A stretch of 64,000 bases of DNA from Methylocystis rosea (lineage in GTDB: Bacteria; Pseudomonadota; Alphaproteobacteria; Rhizobiales; Beijerinckiaceae), in NCBI RefSeq assembly GCF_003855495.1, contig NZ_CP034086.1:2889501-2953500 (forward strand), written 5' to 3'. Shown one piece after another: positions 55,214 through 64,000 of this stretch. The notes under the pieces were generated by a model, which searched no databases, was not told where the DNA came from, and saw only the letters and a list, made by a program, of their open reading frames with translations. The number at the start of each line of letters is the position of its first letter. Position 1 is the stretch's first letter. A program made the translations under genes and the position numbers.

Positions 55214-57220
55214 ATGACCGAAAAGAACCGAAATACCCGCGCCGGCTCCCCCGGCGGCGATCGGCCCTTGCGCCGGCCCGCCAAGAAGACCGCCGCGCCG
55301 CACGCCGCCGCACGCCAAGACGCAAGGCCAACGAAGCCCGGCTTCGACAAACTGCGCTCGGACAAACCTCGCTTCGACAAACCTCGCTTGGACAAGCCCG
55401 CCGCGCGCGACGCCGACAGCGCGCGCGGCAAGCGCCCCGGTAAGCCGCCTGCCAAGCCCCCCGCAAAGTCGCCCGCCAAGCAGCGCGTCGGCGCGCCGGC
55501 GCCGGCGCCCCGCGAAGGCGCCTTTGAAGGCGATCGCATCGCCAAGGTTATGGCGCGCGCCGGGGTCTGTTCGCGCCGTGACGCGGAGCGTTGGATCACG
55601 GAAGGCCGCGTCGCCGTCAACGGCCGCGTGCAAACGAGTCCCGCCTTCAATGTGAGCGACAGCGACAAGATCACGGTCGACGGGGCGCCAATGCAGGCGC
55701 GCGAGCGCACGCGACTCTTTCTGTTCCACAAGCCCTCCGGCTATGTCACCACCGCGCGCGACGAAGAAGGCCGCGCCACGGTGTTCTCTTATCTTGAGGA
55801 ACGCCATCCGGACTTGCCGCGGCTCGTCAGCGTCGGCCGGCTCGACATCAATACCGAAGGGCTGCTGCTGCTCACCAATGACGGCGGCCTCGCGCGCACG
55901 CTCGAACTGCCCGCGACGGGTTGGACGCGGCGCTATCGCGTGCGGGCGCATGGCGCGATCAATCAGGCGCAGCTCGATTCGTTGGGCGACGGCGTGACGA
56001 TCGACGGCATCCACTATGCGCCGATCGAGGCGCGGCTCGAACGCGAGCAAGGCGCGAACGTCTGGATCGCGATGAACCTCACGGAAGGCAAGAACCGCGA
56101 GATCAAGCGCGTCATGGCGCATCTCGGGCTCGACGTAACGCGGCTCATTCGCATCTCATACGGGCCCTTCCAGCTTGGCGATCTCGCGGAAGGCGCTGTC
56201 GAAGAAGTGCGATTGAAAATGCTGCGCGAGCAATTGGGCAAATCGCTCGCCGAACTCGCCGGCGTCGATTTCGCCGCGCCGCTGCGCGAGAAGGAGCCGG
56301 CGGAGCAGCAGGAGATTCGTCAGCGCGCCGAGAAGGGTCCGCGCAAACATGTCTCCACGTTGCGCAAAGAGCAGGACGAGCGACGCGACGCCGGACCGCG
56401 GGCGCGCGTGACGCGCGGCGCGGTCGCCGACCGCAAGGGCCGCGCCGTCGCCGTCGAGCGTGTGACTCCGACGAGGACTCCGACGAGGCGGCGCGACGAG
56501 ACGGCGGCGCCGCCGTCGCGCAACGCCCGGCGTTTCGAGGCGATGCGCGCCGATGGCGCGCCGCACCAGCCGAAGGCGCGATCGGAACGCCCATCGCGCG
56601 ATAGCAAGCCGCGCGGCGAGCGTTTCCCGCGCGAGGACGGACGCCGTCGCGACGAGCGGGCCGCGCCCGAGCAGCGCCGTGCGCCGCGCTTCGACGAACA
56701 GCGCGGGGCGCGTCCCCCGACGCGAGCGCCGCGCGAGCGGAGCGACGAGGGGCGCGACGAACGCACGCGCAACACGCAGAGATTCGAGAAGCGGCCAGAC
56801 GACCGCGCGAGCGGTCAGAGAAATTATCGCACGGCCAATCGCGATGACACGCGGTTCGACAAGCGTCCGCCGCGTCGCGACGGCGACGAGGCCCGACGCG
56901 ATACGCGCGGCGCCAGCGCGACGCGCCAGGAGCGGCCGCGGACATTCGACAAACGCCCGGCGCGCAGCGGCGAGCGCGACTTTTCGGCTGGCGACCGCGC
57001 GCCTCGCGAGCGCAAATTCGATCAGCCCCGCTCGGGCGGAGACGCGCGGCCCTCGCGCAGCGGCGGACCGTCTCGAGGCCCGCACAAAGGTCCCCGCAGC
57101 GGACCGGGCAAAGGTCCCGCGGGCGGTCGAGGCGCGCCGCGCAAAGGACCGCCCAAAGGACCCTTCAAGGGACCGCGCAAAGGGCCGCCGAAGGGACCAC
57201 GCAAGCCGCGCGGCGCATAG
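55214..57220 (+). CDS. rluB: RluB/RsuA-type 23S rRNA pseudouridine synthase with long disordered tails
   Basis: The product is 668 residues. Residues about 105-150 are an S4 RNA-binding domain (RIAKVMARAGVCSRRDAERWI); about 160-335 are the pseudouridine synthase with VGRLDINTEGLLLLTNDGG (catalytic D) and GKNREIKRVMAHL. The N-terminal 100 residues contain short tandem FDKPR/LDKP repeats, and the 320-residue C-terminal extension is Arg/Asp/Pro-rich and ends in KGP repeats. Both tails are likely disordered and RNA-binding. It modifies U2605-like sites in 23S rRNA. rsmD follows by 4 bp. Confidence 0.92.
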   Translation: MTEKNRNTRAGSPGGDRPLRRPAKKTAAPHAAARQDARPTKPGFDKLRSDKPRFDKPRLDKPAARDADSARGKRPGKPPAKPPAKSPAKQRVGAPAPAPREGAFEGDRIAKVMARAGVCSRRDAERWITEGRVAVNGRVQTSPAFNVSDSDKITVDGAPMQARERTRLFLFHKPSGYVTTARDEEGRATVFSYLEERHPDLPRLVSVGRLDINTEGLLLLTNDGGLARTLELPATGWTRRYRVRAHGAINQAQLDSLGDGVTIDGIHYAPIEARLEREQGANVWIAMNLTEGKNREIKRVMAHLGLDVTRLIRISYGPFQLGDLAEGAVEEVRLKMLREQLGKSLAELAGVDFAAPLREKEPAEQQEIRQRAEKGPRKHVSTLRKEQDERRDAGPRARVTRGAVADRKGRAVAVERVTPTRTPTRRRDETAAPPSRNARRFEAMRADGAPHQPKARSERPSRDSKPRGERFPREDGRRRDERAAPEQRRAPRFDEQRGARPPTRAPRERSDEGRDERTRNTQRFEKRPDDRASGQRNYRTANRDDTRFDKRPPRRDGDEARRDTRGASATRQERPRTFDKRPARSGERDFSAGDRAPRERKFDQPRSGGDARPSRSGGPSRGPHKGPRSGPGKGPAGGRGAPRKGPPKGPFKGPRKGPPKGPRKPRGA

Positions 57221-57223
57221 ACC

Positions 57224-57781
57224 ATGCGCATCGTCGGCGGCGCCCTGCGGGGTCGGGCGCTTTCGGGACCACGTTCGCAGGCCATTCGACCAACGTCCGA
57301 ACGGCTGCGCGAATCCGTTTTTGACATTCTCGCGCATCGCTTCGGCGATCCGGTTGCGGGCGCGAATGTCGTCGATCTCTTCGCCGGCGCCGGCGCGCTC
57401 GGACTCGAGGCCGTGTCCCGCGGCGCGGCGCGGGCGCTTTTCGTCGACGACGGCGCGGAGGCGCGCGCGCTGCTGCGCGCCAATATCGAAGCGCTGGGAC
57501 TTGGCGGCGTCACGCGCATCTTTCGCCGGGACGCCACCAAGCTCGGCGCCGCGCCGGCGGGCGAAACATTTTCGCTCGCCTTCCTTGATCCGCCCTATGG
57601 AAAGGATCTCGCGACACAAGCGCTTTTCGCGCTTGTCGATGGCGACTGGCTTGCGCCGGACGCCATCGTCGTCGTCGAAGAAAGCGCCAAGGCGCAAATC
57701 AACCTGCCGCCGAATTTGCTGCGCGAAGACGAACGCCGCTATGGCGACACGCAATTCGTCTTCGCGCGCTATATCCGTTAG
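57224..57781 (+). CDS. rsmD: 16S rRNA (guanine-966-N2)-methyltransferase
   Basis: The product is 185 residues. MRIVGGALRGRAL, RPTSERLRESVFDIL, VVDLFAGAGALGLEAVSRGA (SAM binding) and the catalytic LDPPYGKDL are the RsmD pattern. It methylates G966 of 16S rRNA in the 30S subunit. It follows rluB by 4 bp and is probably cotranscribed: an rRNA-modification pair. Confidence 0.94.
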   Translation: MRIVGGALRGRALSGPRSQAIRPTSERLRESVFDILAHRFGDPVAGANVVDLFAGAGALGLEAVSRGAARALFVDDGAEARALLRANIEALGLGGVTRIFRRDATKLGAAPAGETFSLAFLDPPYGKDLATQALFALVDGDWLAPDAIVVVEESAKAQINLPPNLLREDERRYGDTQFVFARYIR

Positions 57782-57840
57782 CGTTCAAAGGAGGCGTCAC
57801 ACTCTCAGTTGGAATTGGCCTGATCCGTCGCTTGGACCTT

Positions 57841-57946
57841 GTCATTCCCGGCAGGCCGAAGGCCTGACCGGGAATCCAGAGCCAATCCAAGAACGCTGGT
57901 CGTGCGCTGGATTCCCGATCATGCGCGTCGCGCGTCGGGAATGACA
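57841..57946 (+). repeat. 106-bp double-hairpin repeat, copy 2
   Basis: Same element as 24209-24313, in the other orientation. GTCATTCCCGG...CCGGGAATCCAGAG, a linker, and GGATTCCCGATC...GTCGGGAATGACA. The inner stems of the two copies differ by paired changes (GGACC/GGTCC in copy 1, GGCC/GGCC in copy 2), which keep the fold. Intergenic after rsmD. Confidence 0.85.
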
Positions 57947-57972
57947 GCCGTTCCGTTCAAACGGATTTTGTA

Positions 57973-58395
57973 TCACTCAAAGGCGACTTGGACTTTCGTC
58001 ACCGCGCGATCGAAAAGGCCGGTCGGCAGATAGCACAAAGGATTTGTGGCGAGCGGCGCTTCTTTGCAGTGCTCGTGATCGTTAGTCCACGCATAGCCTG
58101 ACTGCGCCATGCAACCCAAAATATATTTGCGGATCAGGTGATCTGGATCCAAGCGGCGATTTTCAGGATATGCGGACTCGCCGTCCAATTCGCAGGCCGA
58201 CGTTTTAATCTGCTGCGCTTTGAAAAAGGACGAACTGGAGCCGATCAATCCTGCTTCAGCGCCAACGACCATGATCATTCCTCCGACGAAGGCCATGACA
58301 GCCGTCACCTTGCTGACCTTAAACTGTCCGTCGATCAATGAGAGCACGCTGCCTGTCGCCAAAGCGACGCCGACGAAAATCAACACGAGAATCAT
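57973..58395 (-). CDS. Hypothetical protein with two membrane helices and a cysteine-rich domain
   Basis: The product is 140 residues. MILVLIFVGVALATGSVLSLI and VTAVMAFVGGMIMVVGAEAGL are membrane segments. The rest (CELDGESAY, ILGCMAQSGYAW, DHEHCKEAPLATNPLCYLP) has four cysteines that could form two disulfides outside the cytoplasm. I do not recognise a family. The chosen ATG at 58395 gives a clean first helix. Its 3' end lies just after the 106-bp repeat. Confidence 0.55.
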   Translation of the reverse strand: MILVLIFVGVALATGSVLSLIDGQFKVSKVTAVMAFVGGMIMVVGAEAGLIGSSSSFFKAQQIKTSACELDGESAYPENRRLDPDHLIRKYILGCMAQSGYAWTNDHEHCKEAPLATNPLCYLPTGLFDRAVTKVQVAFE

Positions 58396-58633
58396 GACCC
58401 GTTCTCCGATGTCAGAGTAGTTTGGCGCCGCCGTCGAATGAGAGACGGGCATGCGCAGCGAAGGCCGCAGGCGGCGCCGGCGTACAGCCCCGATCCTTGC
58501 GACTTCGTTCGACACGTCTTGGCATCGGACGAACGCAACGGGGCTCGATGGATTTGAGTGTGTGCGCCAAACGCGCCGCGGTCTGCGACTTAGTCACGAG
58601 CTGGAGTCTTGGCTTCAAACCGCAAAAACGCTT

Positions 58634-61312
58634 TCAGAGTTTTTTCTTCAATTCGTAGAGCGCGGCGAGCGCTTCGCGCGGCGTCATCTGGTCCGGATCA
58701 ATCTCGTGCAGCGCGTCGCGCAACGAATCCTTCGGCGCCGACGGCTCAGCGAGGCGTGCGAAGAGCGGCAGATCGTCGATCAAGGTCTCGACCGGCGCGC
58801 GTCGGTCGGCCGCTTCCAACTCTGCGAGGATCGCATGCGCACGCGCGACGACGCTCGCCGGCAGTCCCGCGAGCTGCGCGACATGCACGCCATAGGAGCG
58901 GTCGGCCGCGCCTTTGATCACCTCATGCAGAAACACCACATCGCCGGCGTGATCGGTCACCTTCATCGTCAGATTGACGAGGCGCGGCAGCCGCTTCGCA
59001 AGCTGCGTCAATTCGTGGAAATGCGTGGCGAAGATCGCGCGCGAGCGATTCACTTCGTGCAGATGTTCGATCGTCGCCCAGGCGATCGAAAGTCCGTCGA
59101 ATGTCGCCGTGCCACGACCGATTTCATCGAGAATGACGAGCGAACGCGGGCTCGCGCAGTTCAAGATCGCCGCGGTTTCGACCATCTCGACCATGAAGGT
59201 CGAGCGACCACGGGCGAGATCGTCAGAGGCGCCGACACGCGAGAACAGCCTGTCGATGACGCCAATGCGGGCGGACTGCGCAGGAACGTAGGAGCCCGTC
59301 TGCGCCAGGAGCGCGATGAGCGCGTTCTGACGCAGATAGGTAGACTTGCCGGCCATGTTCGGCCCGGTGACGACGGCGATTCGGCCGCCCTCCGTTCCGC
59401 AAAGATCACAATCGTTGGCGGCGAAAGCCTTGCCTTGCGACTGTAGCGAAGCTTCGACGACAGGATGGCGCCCGCTGACAATCTCGAAATCGAGCGAGGC
59501 GTCGATCATTGGCCGCGTCCAGCTGCGCTTCTCTGCGACTTCGGCGAGCGCGCCGTAAAGATCGAGCCGCGCGAACGCCTCGGCGAGACGCCGCAAGTCC
59601 TCGGCGCGCGCGCAAACGTCTGCAACCAGCGCGTCGAAGATCGCGAGTTCCCGCGCCAGGGCGCGATCGGCCGCCGAAGCGATCTTCGCTTCGAGCTCGA
59701 CGAGTTCGCGCGTCGAGAAACGCATCGCGTCGGCCATGGTCTGGCGATGCGTGAAGGTCGCGTCGAACGGCGGCCGCAGCAGCTTTTCGCCGTTCGCCAG
59801 CGAGACTTCGAGAAAAAACCCCAGAAAATTATTGTGCTTGATCCTGAGCTTCGTCTCAGTGAACTCGGCGTAGCGTCCTTGCAGCTCGGCGATCACCTTG
59901 CGGCTTGCGTCGCGTAGGCGTCTCGCTTCGTCCAACTCGGAGTCGCGCCCCTCGCGAACAAAATCGCCGTTACGCTTGTCGAGCGGCAGGCTGTCTTTCA
60001 AGGCTGCGGCGATTTCGCCGGCCAGCACGAGGTCCGCTCGAGAAAGCGATTGAGCCTCCGCCGCGATGTCCGATGGAGGATCGAGCTGCGCGAAAAGACC
60101 CGCGACGTCGCGCGCTGCGTCCAGCGCGACGCCGACGCTTGCGAGATCGCGCGGGCCGCCGCGCTCCAACGAAAGACGCGACAAGGCGCGAGAAAGATCC
60201 GGCGCGCGCGCGAGCTTCGCGCGAAGCGCGGCGCGCAGATCTGGCTTTTCGAAAAAGAAGGCGACGGCGTCGAGACGCGCTGCGATCAATCGCGCGTCCG
60301 TCAAGGGCGCCGCGATCCGCTCGGCCAAGAGCCTCGCGCCGCCAGGCGTGACGGTGAGGTCGACGACCGAAAGCAGCGAGCCCTCGCGCGCGCCGGACAG
60401 CGTGCGCGTCAGTTCGAGATTGGCGCGCGTCGCCGCGTCGATTTCAAGCGTTGTCAGCGCGCGCAGACTTGTCGGACGCGACAGCGCCGGGCGCTGTCCC
60501 TTTTGCGTGCGCTCGACATAGAGGATCGCCGTCGCGGCGGCGGCGAGTTCGCAGTCGCTGAAGGCGCCAAAACCGTGGAGCGTCGCCACAGCGTAGAACG
60601 CCATGAGGCGTCTTGCCGCGTCAGCGCCGTCGCCGATGTCGCGACCGATCGGCGCGATGGGCGCGCCGGCGCCCTCGAAGAGCGCCGCTAGCGAGGGGTC
60701 TCTGCACAGCGCGTCGACGGCGATGATTTCGCGCGGCTCCAGGCGCGCGATCTCGGCGCCGAGCGCATTCTCTTCGCGCTCACAGACCGTAAACGCGCCC
60801 GTCGAAATATCGACGCTCGCCAAACCGTATCGCCAGCGGCCGTCCTCCCCGCGCAAGCGGGCGATCGCCAAAAAGGCGTTGTGCCTGGCGGGATCGAGCA
60901 GCGCGTCTTCGGTGATCGTGCCGGGCGTGACCAGCCGCACGACGTCGCGCCGCACCACCGATTTCGCCCCGCGTTTTTTGGCTTCGGCCGGGTCTTCGAT
61001 CTGCTCGCAGACGGCGACGCGATGTCCGAGCGCAATGAGTTTTTGCAGATAGTCGTTGGCGCGCTCGACCGGCACGCCGCACATCGGAATGTCTTCGCCT
61101 AGATGCTTGCCGCGCTTCGTCAGCATGATGCCGAGCGCCCGCGACGCCGTCTGCGCATCTTCAAAAAACAGCTCGTAGAAATCGCCCATGCGATAGAAGA
61201 GCAGGCAATCGGCGTTCGCCGCCTTGATCTCGATATATTGCGCGATCATCGGGGTCACGCGCGTCGGCGCCTGGTTGAGATTTTGAGCAGGTACGGGCGC
61301 TGCGTGTTTCAT
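58634..61312 (-). CDS. mutS: DNA mismatch repair protein MutS
   Basis: The product is 892 residues. Mismatch-binding N-terminus with [15 protein letters not shown] (the Phe-X-Glu motif nearby), connector and lever, and the ATPase with [30 protein letters not shown] and [10 protein letters not shown]. Recognises mispairs and recruits MutL. All domains are present. The ATG at 61312 gives the common start; a slightly upstream in-frame start would add 10 residues. Confidence 0.96.
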   Translation of the reverse strand: MKHAAPVPAQNLNQAPTRVTPMIAQYIEIKAANADCLLFYRMGDFYELFFEDAQTASRALGIMLTKRGKHLGEDIPMCGVPVERANDYLQKLIALGHRVAVCEQIEDPAEAKKRGAKSVVRRDVVRLVTPGTITEDALLDPARHNAFLAIARLRGEDGRWRYGLASVDISTGAFTVCEREENALGAEIARLEPREIIAVDALCRDPSLAALFEGAGAPIAPIGRDIGDGADAARRLMAFYAVATLHGFGAFSDCELAAAATAILYVERTQKGQRPALSRPTSLRALTTLEIDAATRANLELTRTLSGAREGSLLSVVDLTVTPGGARLLAERIAAPLTDARLIAARLDAVAFFFEKPDLRAALRAKLARAPDLSRALSRLSLERGGPRDLASVGVALDAARDVAGLFAQLDPPSDIAAEAQSLSRADLVLAGEIAAALKDSLPLDKRNGDFVREGRDSELDEARRLRDASRKVIAELQGRYAEFTETKLRIKHNNFLGFFLEVSLANGEKLLRPPFDATFTHRQTMADAMRFSTRELVELEAKIASAADRALARELAIFDALVADVCARAEDLRRLAEAFARLDLYGALAEVAEKRSWTRPMIDASLDFEIVSGRHPVVEASLQSQGKAFAANDCDLCGTEGGRIAVVTGPNMAGKSTYLRQNALIALLAQTGSYVPAQSARIGVIDRLFSRVGASDDLARGRSTFMVEMVETAAILNCASPRSLVILDEIGRGTATFDGLSIAWATIEHLHEVNRSRAIFATHFHELTQLAKRLPRLVNLTMKVTDHAGDVVFLHEVIKGAADRSYGVHVAQLAGLPASVVARAHAILAELEAADRRAPVETLIDDLPLFARLAEPSAPKDSLRDALHEIDPDQMTPREALAALYELKKKL

Positions 61313-61435
61313 GGCAGCCAGTGTAACGGCCTCGCCGCGCAAGCGCCACGCGGGGCATCCGCTTGCATGTGGACGACGCGTCCGCCCGGGCTTAGATTGG
61401 CGTGTCGATTTGCCTGGCTTTTATTGGAGACATCG

Positions 61436-62452
61436 ATGATTTTCCTTATCAATCGTATTCTCGCGTTTGCTTTGACCGCCGCTTGGCTTTCTTCGGCCGC
61501 GTTCGCCATTGAGCGTGTCGCGCCGGAATCGCCAACCCCTTGGCAGGTCGACAAGCACCGCTTTGCGGCGAAAAAGGCGAATGAAGCGTTCAGCGGCTTT
61601 GCCTGCGGAACGAGCGGCATGTGTGTGCTCGCCGTCGATGAGGGCCGACAGGGCGCCTTCATGCGCATCAACGGCCAGCGGCTCGTATATGTGGGCGAGC
61701 CCTTCGAATTCAGCGGCGTGGAGAAGGAGCTCGACGCGGAAGCTGCGGCCGTCGACGGCGGCTATTTTTACGTGGCCGGATCACACGCCGCAAAGCGCGA
61801 AACATGCTGCGACAATTCTGACAGCCGACGAGTCTACCGGCTCACGGCCGACGAGAGCGGCCATATCGGAACGATGACGCACAGCGAGCGCTTATGGGAC
61901 GCGATGCGCAGCCTTCCCGAACTTGCGCCCTATGCCGTTCCCGGCGACTGCCGCTGCGACAGGGCTCCGGGTCGCAACCGCATCGACATCGAGGGCATGG
62001 GGGCGGCGAATGGGCGGCTGTTTTTCGCCTTGCGCGCGCCCAATGTGGAAGGAAACGGTTACGTCGTCAGCGTCGATGCAAAGGCTCTTTTTGAGGGAGG
62101 CGATCTTAAGCCCTCTCTTGCAACGGTTCGGTTGGGCGCCAATAAGGGCTTTCGAGATCTCGCCATCGCGGACGGCGTGGCGCTCGCTCTTGTTGGACCG
62201 AGCGACGCTCTATCGCCAGCCGACTATTCGATCGTCGAATTGCGCGGACTGACGACCGGCGTAGCTGTGCAGCCTAAAGAACTCGCAACGATCGACCTGC
62301 AGAATGCTCCGCTAGGGAAGAAAGGCAGCCTCATCAAGCCGGAGGCCATCGCCGTGCTTGAGCTGGACCCAAAACGCTATCGCTTGCTCGTGCTCTCGGA
62401 CGGAGGCGACGACGGCGCGCCGCTGGTCTTCAACATTCCCCGCAAGCCATAA
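61436..62452 (+). CDS. DUF3616 family secreted protein
   Basis: The product is 338 residues. The signal peptide is MIFLINRILAFALTAAWLSS/AAFA. Blocks such as FSGVEKELDAEAAAVDGGYFYVAGSHA, NRIDIEGMGAANGRLFFALRAP, and IKPEAIAVLELDPKRYRLLVLSDGGDDG follow the beta-propeller-like DUF3616 pattern. Several cysteines lie in the first part (CGTSGMC, CCDNS, CRCD). Predicted periplasmic; function unknown. It is followed by a strong terminator. Confidence 0.78.
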   Translation: MIFLINRILAFALTAAWLSSAAFAIERVAPESPTPWQVDKHRFAAKKANEAFSGFACGTSGMCVLAVDEGRQGAFMRINGQRLVYVGEPFEFSGVEKELDAEAAAVDGGYFYVAGSHAAKRETCCDNSDSRRVYRLTADESGHIGTMTHSERLWDAMRSLPELAPYAVPGDCRCDRAPGRNRIDIEGMGAANGRLFFALRAPNVEGNGYVVSVDAKALFEGGDLKPSLATVRLGANKGFRDLAIADGVALALVGPSDALSPADYSIVELRGLTTGVAVQPKELATIDLQNAPLGKKGSLIKPEAIAVLELDPKRYRLLVLSDGGDDGAPLVFNIPRKP

Positions 62453-62454
62453 GA

Positions 62455-62488
62455 AAAGCCCCGGAAGAGCGTTCTTCCGGGGCTTTAT
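62455..62488 (+). terminator. Intrinsic terminator after the DUF3616 gene
   Basis: AAAGCCCCGGAAGA pairs with TCTTCCGGGGCTTT over a GCGT loop. A perfect 14-bp stem and a following T-run in both directions. It would also terminate the convergent minus-strand transcript. Confidence 0.9.
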
Positions 62489-62499
62489 CGCATCTCGTG

Positions 62500-62574
62500 T
62501 TAGCGCCAGAACGCCAGAAGGATGATGATGGGTATTGGAATCCCGAGCATCCACAGCAAGACAGACCGGAACAT
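62500..62574 (-). CDS. 24-residue membrane microprotein
   Basis: MFRSVLLWMLGIPIPIIIL, then LAFWR: 24 residues, one membrane helix with a charged end. TGGAGG is 6 bases before the ATG, a strong ribosome-binding site. It follows the PhnA-like gene by 13 bp. Tiny helix-only proteins of this kind are common in the order and often unannotated. No function known. Confidence 0.6.
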   Translation of the reverse strand: MFRSVLLWMLGIPIPIIILLAFWR

Positions 62575-62587
62575 TTCATACCTCCAT

Positions 62588-63514
62588 TTAGAAGCGAGAG
62601 AACGCCGCGACGCCGACGTTTTCATCGCGATGGCGCCCGCCGAGCGTTGCGCCATACCAAGCCGCCACCGCGCCGATGAGCATGGTCGCCGCGGAAAGGA
62701 AGGCGAGCAGGATGCCAGTCTTGCGCGCCGTCTCGGCCGTCTCCTTCGCCTTCGCCTGATCTTCACGCAGGCGTTCGGCGCTCAGATCCACGCGCCGTTC
62801 GGCTTCCTGCGGGGCGAGGCCGGAGCGCGACGCGAGAACATTGACAAGATAGGCGTGATCTTCTCCGGAGATTTCGCCTGTCGCCAAGCCGCGCTCGACG
62901 ATGCGCTTCACGATCGCGCGCGGATATTCTGCCGGCATCGTCACGCCCCGTGCGTTCACGTCGCCATCGCCGCGCAACAGAAAATCGACCCGCTCCTCGA
63001 CCGGAGTCACCGTGGGCGCAAGCGCTGACGTCTCGGTTCTGGCGCCTTCCGAAGACGCCGCCGCGGAAACGCCCGTCTTTGCGAGCTGGAAGATAGAAGC
63101 GCCTGCGATCAGCGCGAACACCACGATCGCCGCGGCCCAGAGCACGAGGCCGTGGACCCCGTCGCGGACTTCCACCTCTTCTTGCGAAACATCTCCGGAG
63201 CGCCGGCGCAGCCTTCCCGTGACATAGCCGCCGACCGCAAAGCTCGAAACGGTGATCCAAAGCACCCAGAGCGTCAACGCGATCAGATGAACAACCAACG
63301 ACGCGCCGCCATAAGGCGATGTCATCGACAGGCCGATCGCCGAACCGAAGGCCCCCATGATGAAGGAAATTGCGCCGGCGATCGTTGCGCCGGCGATGAT
63401 GGCGGCCCAATCGGTATTGGTCGACCGGCCGGACATGTCTTGGGCTGCCGCCGCCGCGGCGGCGGCGCCGCGCGACGGCCCGACGCCGAGTCCCGTTTGC
63501 ACGAAATCAGTCAT
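62588..63514 (-). CDS. PhnA-like multi-helix membrane protein
   Basis: The product is 308 residues. A membrane domain (WAAIIAGATIAGAISFIMGAFGSAIGLSM, two more helices with VGGYVTGRLRRRSG), a mid soluble part, and a C-terminal helix (GILLAFLSAATMLIGAVAAWYGA). Matches the PhnA-like (not phosphonate-linked) proteins of Hyphomicrobiales. Encoded between two 24-codon membrane ORFs on the same strand. Function unknown. Confidence 0.7.
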   Translation of the reverse strand: MTDFVQTGLGVGPSRGAAAAAAAAQDMSGRSTNTDWAAIIAGATIAGAISFIMGAFGSAIGLSMTSPYGGASLVVHLIALTLWVLWITVSSFAVGGYVTGRLRRRSGDVSQEEVEVRDGVHGLVLWAAAIVVFALIAGASIFQLAKTGVSAAASSEGARTETSALAPTVTPVEERVDFLLRGDGDVNARGVTMPAEYPRAIVKRIVERGLATGEISGEDHAYLVNVLASRSGLAPQEAERRVDLSAERLREDQAKAKETAETARKTGILLAFLSAATMLIGAVAAWYGATLGGRHRDENVGVAAFSRF

Positions 63515-63526
63515 TCTGCCATCTCC

Positions 63527-63601
63527 TCAGCGCAGGCCAAGAAATGATAAAATCGCCAGAACGACGACGATCAGTCCGACGAGATAAATGATGCCACTCA
63601 T
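63527..63601 (-). CDS. 24-residue membrane microprotein
   Basis: MSGIIYLVGLIVVVLAIL, then SFLGLR: 24 residues, a single helix. GGAGG precedes the ATG (GGAGGTTTCAATG). Located 12 bp upstream of the PhnA-like gene on the same strand. The same short ORF pattern (IIYLVGLIVVV.AILSFLGLR) is known from Hyphomicrobiales genomes. No known function. Confidence 0.65.
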   Translation of the reverse strand: MSGIIYLVGLIVVVLAILSFLGLR

Positions 63602-63818
63602 TGAAACCTCCGCTTCGACCGCTGTGCTGCCCGGAATCACGACCTAAGCCGCAGCGTGGACAGCCGCGCATGCCCTAAAACTCTGGCGCGGCGTCATTGT
63701 TCCGTGACGCTTGGTTTCGTGACGCTTGGCGCGGCCGCCTTGGGCATAGCGCTTGTGGACGCAGCCACGCTCCGGGTATGGTCGCTCGTGTTGCGTCGCA
63801 ACAAGCAAAGGGGCGGAG

Positions 63819-64000
63819 ATGGCCGACGACATGGCGGAAAATCGGGCGGAAGGAGAGCAGCGCGCGACGATATCGGACAAGGAGGCGCTGCTGTTTCATT
63901 CGCGCGGCCGGCCCGGCAAGCTCGCCGTCATCGCCTCGAAGCCGATGGCGACTCAGCGCGACCTGTCGCTCGCCTATTCGCCGGGCGTCGCCGCGCCGGT
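63819..64000 (+). CDS. maeB: NADP-dependent malic enzyme, N-terminal part (runs off the window)
   Basis: The first 60 residues are visible: DKEALLFHSRGRPGKLAVIA and SKPMATQRDLSLAYSPGVAAP are the start of MaeB-type malic enzymes, which oxidatively decarboxylate malate to pyruvate. The rest, including the phosphotransacetylase-like C-terminal domain found in many, lies beyond position 64000. GGGGCGGAG is just before the ATG. Confidence 0.9.
   Translation, partial: MADDMAENRAEGEQRATISDKEALLFHSRGRPGKLAVIASKPMATQRDLSLAYSPGVAAP

Noticed and set aside
55340..55400. Regular short repeats that could suggest a CRISPR-like array
   Set aside because: They are in-frame coding repeats (FDKPR/LDKP) in the disordered N-terminus of the pseudouridine synthase, with no spacers.

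Overview
The window is a GC-rich, gene-dense chromosomal segment from an alphaproteobacterium. It is most likely a member of the Hyphomicrobiales (Rhizobiales). The evidence is an exoR homologue, the DUF4164-zapA pair, a PhnA-like membrane protein beside 24-codon membrane microproteins, and families of alphaproteobacterial palindromic repeats. A methylotrophic or Beijerinckiaceae/Methylocystaceae-type host would fit, but no diagnostic C1 gene is present, so that is only a guess. I found no rRNA, tRNA, CRISPR array, prophage or intact insertion sequence.

Layout. 0-13 kb: lemA and an HtpX-like protease, with a repeat-flanked DUF559 nuclease gene wedged between them; flavodoxin-DUF2023; a coupled argH / ThiE-like / Sel1 / esterase operon; a TlpA thioredoxin; an HbpS-like protein; a peroxiredoxin; gap-pgk; DUF4164-zapA. 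14-18.4 kb: a TPP riboswitch heads thiO-thiS-thiG-thiE, and the last gene is fused in frame to a peptidoglycan amidase. 19-24 kb: ispG, a degenerate uracil-DNA-glycosylase-like gene, ybdD-cstA and DUF1810. 24-30 kb: an ArsR-methyltransferase regulator translationally coupled to metF and metH. 30-34 kb: a CoA-transferase, then queD-queE bracketed by two palindromic mosaic elements, then a cytochrome c. 34.7-52 kb: exoR and a large sulfur/respiration region holding persulfide dioxygenase, TauE exporters, cytochrome c', a multi-domain copper/TauE protein, cytochrome bd (cydP-A-B-X), sulfide:quinone oxidoreductase, a Crp/Fnr regulator, a BigR/SqrR-type repressor with DUF2892, a HiPIP, and an RND efflux-AhpD-rhodanese operon. 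52-64 kb: housekeeping and miscellaneous genes: carbonic anhydrase, a dehalogenase-like hydrolase, patatin, tadA, rluB, rsmD, mutS, a DUF3616 protein, a PhnA-like protein and the 5' end of a malic enzyme.

The most coherent possible system is in the 36-52 kb stretch. Four promoter regions carry the same 23-bp dyad (TAAATn-N10-AATnTnA): the persulfide-dioxygenase/TauE divergent promoter, the BigR-like repressor itself, the HiPIP gene, and the RND-AhpD-rhodanese operon. The repressor has two cysteines 66 residues apart, the same spacing as the persulfide-sensing pair of SqrR/BigR. I infer a sulfide/persulfide-responsive regulon that extends the known BigR set to a Tat-exported HiPIP and an RND pump. 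Sqr and the sulfide-tolerant bd oxidase lie nearby under a Crp-family gene.

A second theme is mobile palindromic DNA reshaping genes. Repeats supply the C-terminus of the DUF559 protein, interrupt the signal-peptide region of a Sel1 protein in frame, supply the queD stop codon, and abut the queE start.
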